Assembly (NCBI GenBank): GCA_002682825.1
Contig: NOKP01000016.1
Location: 654,591-718,590, forward strand
Reading direction: 5' to 3'
DNA length: 64,000 bases
Source: Neonectria sp. B-13
Lineage: Eukaryota; Ascomycota; Sordariomycetes; Hypocreales; Nectriaceae
In this document: in pieces, positions 58,102 through 64,000 of the stretch
How the letters are laid out: every line of letters begins with the position of its first letter
Position numbering within the stretch: the first letter of the stretch is position 1
Position numbers and translations under genes: made by a program
Notes under the pieces: generated by a model
What the model was told of the DNA's origin: nothing
Database searches by the model: none
Seen by the model: the letters and a program-made list of their open reading frames with translations, nothing else

Positions 58102-59217
58102 TCAGTAGTTCCATGGGCGTATTAGCGGGCCAGGGGTATAAAAATTGAGATTGAAAGCCCTGCCCAAAAATGTACCCTCAGGCTCAAAAGTGACGCCGTC
58201 TCCCCGATTCCAGCGGCGCCTCACCACCTCCGGCTCGTCTGTTAAACAGCGCGGTTGGTTGTAAATGCTCCATTCCGCCAAGTGTCTCCATTTCCAGTCA
58301 AGCGGCGAACGGCAGCTGCCCAGCTGGTGGTAGACGATGATCTTGATGAGCCAGCCTTGATTTCGTACGTTTCGCCAAGTTATGGACAATGAGTAGTCCG
58401 TCAGACACGACGGACAGGACCCCGGTACATCTTTACATGGTTCAAGATGTGAAGACTTCGTCAGTTCTGGGATAGCGTGCAACATATGGAAATTCTTTTT
58501 GGTGCCGACATGGTCGCAGATGGTGAAGTGTCGTTCGTTGAGGTCTTCAAGTAGTGTTGTGTTGCTGTCTTTCTTTTGCCAGATTTCTATTGTCTTTTGT
58601 ATGAAAAGTTCGTCGTCCACGATGCGAGCACGGGTTGTCCCTCGATAGCTAAGCTTGAGATAATCATTTCTCACGCTGCTTCTCTCCAAGGTCTTAAGTG
58701 GAACCCCATGAGATGGTCCATAGAGATGATGGTTCATGATGAGTCGAGCATGGCAGAATAGGATCGTCGTCTCAAAGACATGTGGGGGCCAGTAGTGATA
58801 ACGAATCGTACATGGCAAACATTTGGGAGAGTAGGACCAAACAGTTGTAGAATAACTAGATCGGAATCGCCAACACTTCCACGAATGAAGTTTCACGCAG
58901 CTGTAGCAAAAGTAGACGCCGGCGATGTCCTTCTCCAATAGCAGTAAGAGTTCTTCCTGAGCCCCTAGGCTGAGTTCGACTGAGGAGCATCGGTGGGAGA
59001 GAAGTCTGTCGAACAGCCGACAAGTAAGGGCAAAGGAGAGCAACGAGGCATCGGGGAGATGTTCGGCAACTAAGAGGATGATCTCCAACGGAAGTGTTTT
59101 CAGATCTCCTCTCGGATCCGATGCTTGGGTGAGATCGCGACGAATGCGGCGAAACAAGCCTCTCATATAGTGAGCCAAGCCCATGCTGTTTTGACTTGAT
59201 GAAAGGATTTTGACCAA
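58102..59217 (-). CDS. F-box protein with Cys/His-rich region
   Basis: Single-exon 371-aa protein. The F-box at about residues 40-85 reads LKTLPLEIILLVAEHLPDAS and LLSFALTCRLFDRLL, the usual Skp1-binding helices. It is followed by a cysteine-rich stretch (YFCYSCVKLHSWKCW, KCLPCTIRYHYW) and later by CDHVGT and SCPSCLTDYSLS, a layout common in fungal F-box proteins that may bind zinc. Such proteins are adaptors in SCF ubiquitin ligases; the target is unknown. The start used is the first ATG; Met-12 is an alternative. The frame is complete. Confidence 0.82.
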   Translation of the reverse strand: MVKILSSSQNSMGLAHYMRGLFRRIRRDLTQASDPRGDLKTLPLEIILLVAEHLPDASLLSFALTCRLFDRLLSHRCSSVELSLGAQEELLLLLEKDIAGVYFCYSCVKLHSWKCWRFRSSYSTTVWSYSPKCLPCTIRYHYWPPHVFETTILFCHARLIMNHHLYGPSHGVPLKTLERSSVRNDYLKLSYRGTTRARIVDDELFIQKTIEIWQKKDSNTTLLEDLNERHFTICDHVGTKKNFHMLHAIPELTKSSHLEPCKDVPGSCPSCLTDYSLSITWRNVRNQGWLIKIIVYHQLGSCRSPLDWKWRHLAEWSIYNQPRCLTDEPEVVRRRWNRGDGVTFEPEGTFLGRAFNLNFYTPGPLIRPWNY

Positions 59218-59709
59218 GAGGTACAGCCGAGAAGCTTAACGTCACCCGGTAAAAGTAGCGACTGCGTCTTCTTTTATAGACACGCTGGCATATTTTCCAA
59301 AATATGTCTCCAACCTTGAGGGCAGAAGTCAAGACTGGAGGCTTAAACCTTGTGAAAAGCTTCGCCCCGGCTGATACGACAAGAGTATTAAACTCGGACA
59401 GCCTCAAGAATAACTTGGAGTAATCAAATTTCCCCAGGTGCTGTGGGTTCATACCGTAAGAATAAAAGGTTGTTCCACAACTCCTATTGTAGGCAAACGC
59501 TGCGTACTTGACCTTGATGCAGCAATTAGCACTGGGAACAAGGACAACTATCGCAATGCTGGCTACGGCATAATGAACGCCCATTTTGCTAATGCGTAGT
59601 ACAACAGTAGTTTATGTGTGAAAAAGACTAGACCTTGAGGAAGATTATAGCTTCGATAGTATATGAATGTTCTTGTATCAAACTTTGCGAAATGACAATC
59701 GCAGAACCA
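59218..59709. other. Intergenic region upstream of F-box gene
   Basis: Contains the F-box gene promoter and the 3' end region of the Hsp70-like gene. The minus frame reaching 59584 is an overlap of the F-box gene in another frame. Nothing else is seen. Confidence 0.45.
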
Positions 59710-61039
59710 CTACCGCATATCCAACCGCTCACCCTGACTCTCAACATCAGGCTCCGGCGTAGACGTACACGACTCTTCCCTAAGCCCATCCAACGGCGAA
59801 AACGGCTGGCGTCGCCCTCTGCCGCACCCGGGAACCGCGCAGTAGTGCTCTGCCTCGAGCCGCAGCCGCGACCACAGCGCCGCGCCGCTCGCCGCCGCAA
59901 ACGTCGCGTTGTCCTGCCAGACGAACTGGATCTCGTCGTAGACGCCCCTCTGGCTGACCTCCGGAGACGTCCACCCGAAAGCATGGCGCAGCCTTCTGGT
60001 GACTTTCGGTATTATTGCAAAGGGCATTTGGCCCACCTCGCCTGCCTCGCCCGCGAGAAGGACGATGGCCTCTTTGGCAGAGTCCGGCGTCTGTTCGTGG
60101 TACCATTTCAAGTCGCGGAATCCACGGTTGGTCATGTCTTTCAAAACGGGCAGCCAGGAACTGCTTCTGAGCCATCCTGTATCGGGGAAGACCTGGCTGG
60201 CCGTCATGTTCCCGCGGATTTTGTCGGCGTTGGGCTTGTTGTAGAAGCATTGGGCGCTTTGGATCTCGGTGTACACCAGATCGTTGGTCCAACTGACAAA
60301 AAACACGGGCCTGTTCTTCGGCTCGTCCTTGTCCTGTCCACCGGAACCATAGGATCCAAACGGCGCGCAGAGCTGGAACCTACTGCCAGCAAGCACAGCC
60401 TGCGCCTCGGTGATGTACAGCGGCTCCTCTGGGTCCATGGTGAAGGGCATCAACCCAGCGAGCACGAGAGCTTCGATGATGGGGTGATCCTCCCCGGGAG
60501 CGTGGTCCTTCCAGGCCAACAGCCACGGCGCAGCGAGGGACACGCGGGGGATCGGCATACCCAGCGCCGCCTCGGACTCGTGCTTCAGCGCCACGAGCAG
60601 GTCGACCAGGGACTCGGGCGTCTCCGATGTATACGGCGACGGAGACGTCAGGCCCAGCAGCCACAGGACTCGAAAGATGAATTCGGGGACTTGCTCGAGG
60701 AAACGGACGAGTCGGCTCTTGGGCGGCGTTTGCACGATGCGCATCATGGACTGCTTGTACTCCTCCGATGCCGGGACCTTGGCCAGGTGCACGATCGATC
60801 CATTGTGGAAATAGGCGGCGGAGGTGCTGAAGCCGACGGTCAGCAGCCATTCCGCTAAGCATTGCAAGACGCCATCACAACGGAACTCACCCGTACGATT
60901 GCCCCAGGTCGAATCCCACCGCAACCTCGTCCCTCACGTGCTCCGGCACGCAGGCCAGACAGCGGCCCGGCCGCACGTTGTCCGCCGCCGAGTCGCCTAC
61001 CAAGAGCGCAAAGCTCCAAGTCGCCTTGTTGAGCCGCAT
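59710..61039 (-). CDS. Divergent Hsp70-like ATPase-domain protein
   Basis: Exons 61039-60891 and 60826-59710 give 421 aa. VAVGFDLGQSYGTSAAYFHN near residues 40-60 matches the first phosphate-binding strand of the Hsp70/actin ATPase fold (cf. GIDLGTT) once the intron ends at the acceptor before CACCTCC. The rest, with SWTNDLVYTEIQSAQCFYN, LAGEAGEVGQMPFAIIP and DNATFAAASGAALWSRLR, matches a fungus-specific group of Hsp70-like proteins; DNATFAAASGAAL is in the position of the conserved C-terminal adenosine-binding strand. There is no substrate-binding domain. Function unknown; possibly a non-canonical chaperone or signalling ATPase. The GC-rich sequence gives a long antisense frame (59635-60858), which is a shadow. 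Confidence 0.72.
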
Positions 61040-61680
61040 TGCTGCTTATTCAGTAGGTCGTTGTCGTTGTCTTCGGTGGGTGATCACGGGGAAGAGATGT
61101 GACAAGGTAGAGATGGGACATCGTCGGGGGCGCGGCTCACACAACTAAGTAGGAAGACGCCTTGCACAGCCATCTCCGGCCATCACAACCAACACGATTC
61201 GATCGAGCACAGCCCAGAGTCTTGATTGGTCTAGGCATCCATCCTCCAGCGGCATCGTCAGACGGGAGTGGATCGCGCCGATCCTACAATAAACATGAAA
61301 CGGGCTGAACCGGATTCGCCAAAAGTAAGGCTTCAACCAACAGTATTGTTCGGTTTGTGATGTGTTTTGACATTTGTCTATATTCAGAATTACATTACCA
61401 GCTATATGCTGCAGCTCTGTTGAGCTCTTTTAAACCTCCAGGTCTCTCGTTTTGGCATCAGCTCCATTCCGCATCATCAGATACATGGAACCTCTCAGCT
61501 GACATCCCTATCCTCGTAACAGTCCCATCAAGGAACAGCCAGTCGTTACCGCTTTTTGACCTTGACCAACAATCACAGAACGCCATGCTTCCCGTTCCAG
61601 TAGTGGCCGAAGCCCCGCATTGGTCCTTCAAGAGACATTAAACAAAGGAAAGATTTGCAAAGAAAATGCACTGGAAACCC
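61040..61680. other. Intergenic region upstream of Hsp70-like gene
   Basis: About 640 bp without a supported gene; it includes the Hsp70-like promoter and the 3' region of the DHA1 transporter gene. Confidence 0.45.
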
Positions 61681-63641
61681 TTATGCAGTCTCCTTGCGCT
61701 CGCCGCCGATGCTGTCCCTTCGGGCCACGACAGCCGCCAGAGCGGTTTCGTTGGAGTCTTCCTTCTCGTCGTCACCAGACACTGATGGAGCACGGGCTAG
61801 GCCTGTAGGCGGTGCAGTAGGAGCGTAAGCGCTCCTGTGTCGGATCTGGGCGCCGTACTTGTAGAAGACGAAAGGGATCGGCGCGAGTACAAGGGCGACA
61901 CAGCCCAGCAACGTCGAAGCCCACTGGATACCCATGCCATCGAACATTTGTCGTGCAAAGAGCGGGAAGGCGGCACCGCAGAGAGATCGCAGGAACGTGT
62001 TGCCAGCGATGGCTGAGGCGGCGAACATGAGATACGCGTCGACGAGGTAGTTGAGGGCCTGAAGGAAAATGGACATGAGACCAAAACCGGTGCAGATGCC
62101 ACTGAGTGCGGGGACGATCCAGTGGATATCCTTCGTGTATCCGGTCCTAAAAGGTGATGTTAGCATCTGCATCCAAAAGTTCAGGCGTAGTTGACTTACC
62201 ATCCAAACCAGAAGATACCGATAGCAAAGGAGATGCCGCCAGCCATGACATTAGGCAGGCGCCATTCGGGAATCGGAATACCGTTGTTGGCTTCCAACTT
62301 GCGAATATACCAGGGCTGCTGGGCAATGACGGAAATACCAGCCAGGAGCTGGCCGGTAATCATACCGAAGAAAGTCAGGCCCGAAGTGCCCAGAGTGAAA
62401 CCGTGGACGCCAACAAAGACGAGCGGGTAGGCAGTAAGGAAGAGGTAAAGCAGGCCGTAAATGAAGCTCATGTAGATGGAGAGCAGCAAGATGATGGGCT
62501 CGGTGAACAGCAGGCGCAGAGGTCGCGAGAAGTTCTTCTGGACAAGCTCCTTAAAGTCGACCTCGATTTCGTCCTGCTTGGCGTGGATGCCCCAGTTCTT
62601 GGTACGGCGGCGTAGGTCGGCGGCCTTCTGGACGAGGATAACGGGAGGGTACGTCTCCTCGAGGAAGATGCAGTCGAGAAGGAAGGCGACGAAACCCATG
62701 ATAGACACAAGGTACTCGGTCCAGCGCCAGCCCATGGAGGAGGATTCGGTGATGAAGCCGCCGATGAAGGGAGCAAGCAGAGGGCCTGTGAACACAGCCA
62801 TGGAGAAAAGAGTAATGGCCGTGCCACGAGTGCGGTTATCAAACATATCGGAGAAGACGGCAGCAACGACGGCAAGTGGACAGGCACCAAAAAAACCACT
62901 GAAGAAACGGCAGATCAGAATAGTTTGGATGTCCTTGCCAGTGGCACAGCCGATGGAGAAGACAGAGAAGCCAAACATGGCGATGAGAATGGGGAGGCGA
63001 CGGCCGCGCAGCTCCGACAGAGGAGCCCACAGAGACGGGCCAAAGGCGAAGCCGAGGACATAGAGGGCCGTTCCAAGTAGACCAATCTCACTGCTGACTT
63101 TGTACTCAGTGGCGACAGCCATGGTGGCGGCAGAGAAGATGGACGAGGTGAAGGAGGCCGTCATGGTGGTGTAGCCCAGAACAGCGGCAGTCAGAAGCTT
63201 CTTCTTCAAGGGCCAATTTTGAGAGTGCATGGGATCATTAGGCCCATCAAACTCGACGACATACTCCTCCTGCTCGGGCAGCGGCGGCGGAAAAGGCTTT
63301 CCGGCGCCAAAGGCTGGTAGCGGACGGCGCGAGGCCCGGCTGTTGGTGCGGGAGCGCAAGCCGCCTCCGACGGTGGCATTGTGCTGGCTGCGGTGGGTGG
63401 CGATACGGCTGAGCTCGGTGACGTGACGCTCGAGGTCGTTTTGCGTCGAGATGCGGCTGAGGACATTGAGATTGTTGTTGTTGGCGTTGCTGCGACGGCG
63501 GGCTGACGATGTGGAGGACGAGGAGGCGGTCGAGGTGGAGAGCACACGCTCGATCTCGTTGCTGGCGCGCTGTTGGTAACGCTCGGGAGAGGCGTTTCGC
63601 TCGGCGTCGGCGAGCTCTTGATCGACAATGTCCATGGTCAT
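61681..63641 (-). CDS. MFS DHA1-family multidrug/polyamine transporter
   Basis: Proton antiporter of the DHA1 type (12 helices), exporting drugs, polyamines or toxic metabolites at the plasma membrane. Exons 63641-62200 and 62146-61681 give 635 aa. A hydrophilic N-terminus of about 135 residues is rich in Ser, Thr and Asn. DPMHSQNWPLKKK precedes helix 1, the usual entry motif of this fungal group; then LWAPLSELRGRRLPI (loop 2-3 signature), CRFFSGFFGACPLAVVAAVF (helix 4), GFITESSSMGWRWTEYLV and FLEETYPPVIL after helix 6, and RSLCGAAFPLFARQMFDGMG in helix 11. The chosen ATG is the first in frame (MTMDIVDQEL). The gene is intact. Confidence 0.93.
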
Positions 63642-64000
63642 GGTGGAGTGAGTGGCTCGCAATTGAGCGAGAGAGGGTAAGTGTGCGTGTGTATCAGATG
63701 TGTCTCCAGATGTCAATTGACTAAGAGGAAGGAATAGATGACACTATTGAGTGAATGAGCCCGGGGAATACAGATTAATATGGTGGAGTAGATCTGAAGA
63801 ATAAAAAAGATCAGAGGAGAAGGATAGGAAGGGGGTGACGTCCGTAGTAATAAAGTATAACTTAATTCCGGCGGAAGACATCCAACCCTGGTTCAACCCG
63901 AGCAGCCTCCACTCCTGCAACAGCTTAGTGAGCGCGACTCTTGCAGCTATGACGCACACTCCGAGCTATCACTGAAGCCGGCCGCTTTTCCGGGGACAAC
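63642..64000. promoter_or_regulatory. Right-edge promoter region of DHA1 transporter
   Basis: The transporter is read leftwards, so this 360-bp stretch should contain its promoter and 5' UTR. A short minus-strand frame (63959-63744) has no domain. No operator was recognised. Confidence 0.4.

Noticed and set aside
59635..60858. 407-codon open frame on the plus strand
   Set aside because: It lies antisense to the Hsp70-like gene, which has recognisable motifs and a frame-keeping intron; the antisense frame has biased Arg/Pro-rich composition and no domain.
62476..63063. 195-codon plus-strand frame inside the DHA1 transporter
   Set aside because: Antisense shadow of a strongly conserved MFS exon.
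63885..63910. CTGGTTCAACCCGAGC resembling a tRNA T-arm
   Set aside because: Flanking bases do not form a cloverleaf.

Overview
The window is nuclear DNA of a filamentous ascomycete (Pezizomycotina, most likely Sordariomycetes). Evidence: genes carry several short GT-AG introns with loose branch sites, and gene families are typical of such fungi (Zn2Cys6 regulators, GH3 and GH43 glycosidases, SRPK-like kinase, Ecm33-like GPI protein, DUF7708 protein, NmrA-like reductase). No prokaryotic operons, rRNA, CRISPR or convincing tRNA was seen. I rebuilt exon-intron structures by hand; the exon sums are multiples of three for every gene given below as intact, which is the main check on them.

Region 0.5-10.6 kb: a lactose/cellobiose-type sugar permease (minus) is divergent from an intracellular GH3 beta-glucosidase (plus) across a 1.3-kb promoter with CreA-type sites; an F-box fragment and an AT-rich island separate them from a Zn2Cys6 regulator. 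Region 10.6-21.3 kb: structured GC-rich DNA, an alpha/beta hydrolase with a GC-AG intron, a BCS1-like AAA+ ATPase gene that has an in-frame TAG just after its arginine-finger region, a divergently transcribed DUF7708 STAND-like gene without a P-loop, and an SRPK-like kinase. Region 21.3-29.9 kb: a Helitron remnant, an AT-hook/C2H2 protein, a tricalbin-like SMP/C2 lipid-transfer protein and a GFA/CENP-V protein. Region 29.9-39 kb: an NmrA-like reductase, a decayed gene for a GPI-anchored protein made of about ten C-x2-H-x2-H-W-x-C modules, a small cysteine-rich secreted protein and a peroxisomal copper amine oxidase. Region 39-50 kb: a hydrolase fragment, a second AT-rich island, a membrane protein, a broken sugar transporter, a Zn2Cys6 regulator and a GH43 beta-xylosidase. 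Region 50-64 kb: Ecm33-like GPI protein, long gene-poor DNA, an AAAP amino-acid transporter, a 19-bp minisatellite, an F-box protein, a divergent Hsp70-like ATPase and a DHA1 multidrug transporter.

Two sugar-use modules (permease + GH3 + regulator; transporter + regulator + GH43) sit in one window, the second with its transporter inactivated. The items most worth a second look are the decayed CHHC-module gene, the AAA+ gene with its conditional-looking stop codon next to the STAND-like gene, and the small secreted protein. Functions are inferred from motifs recognised by eye; no search was run.
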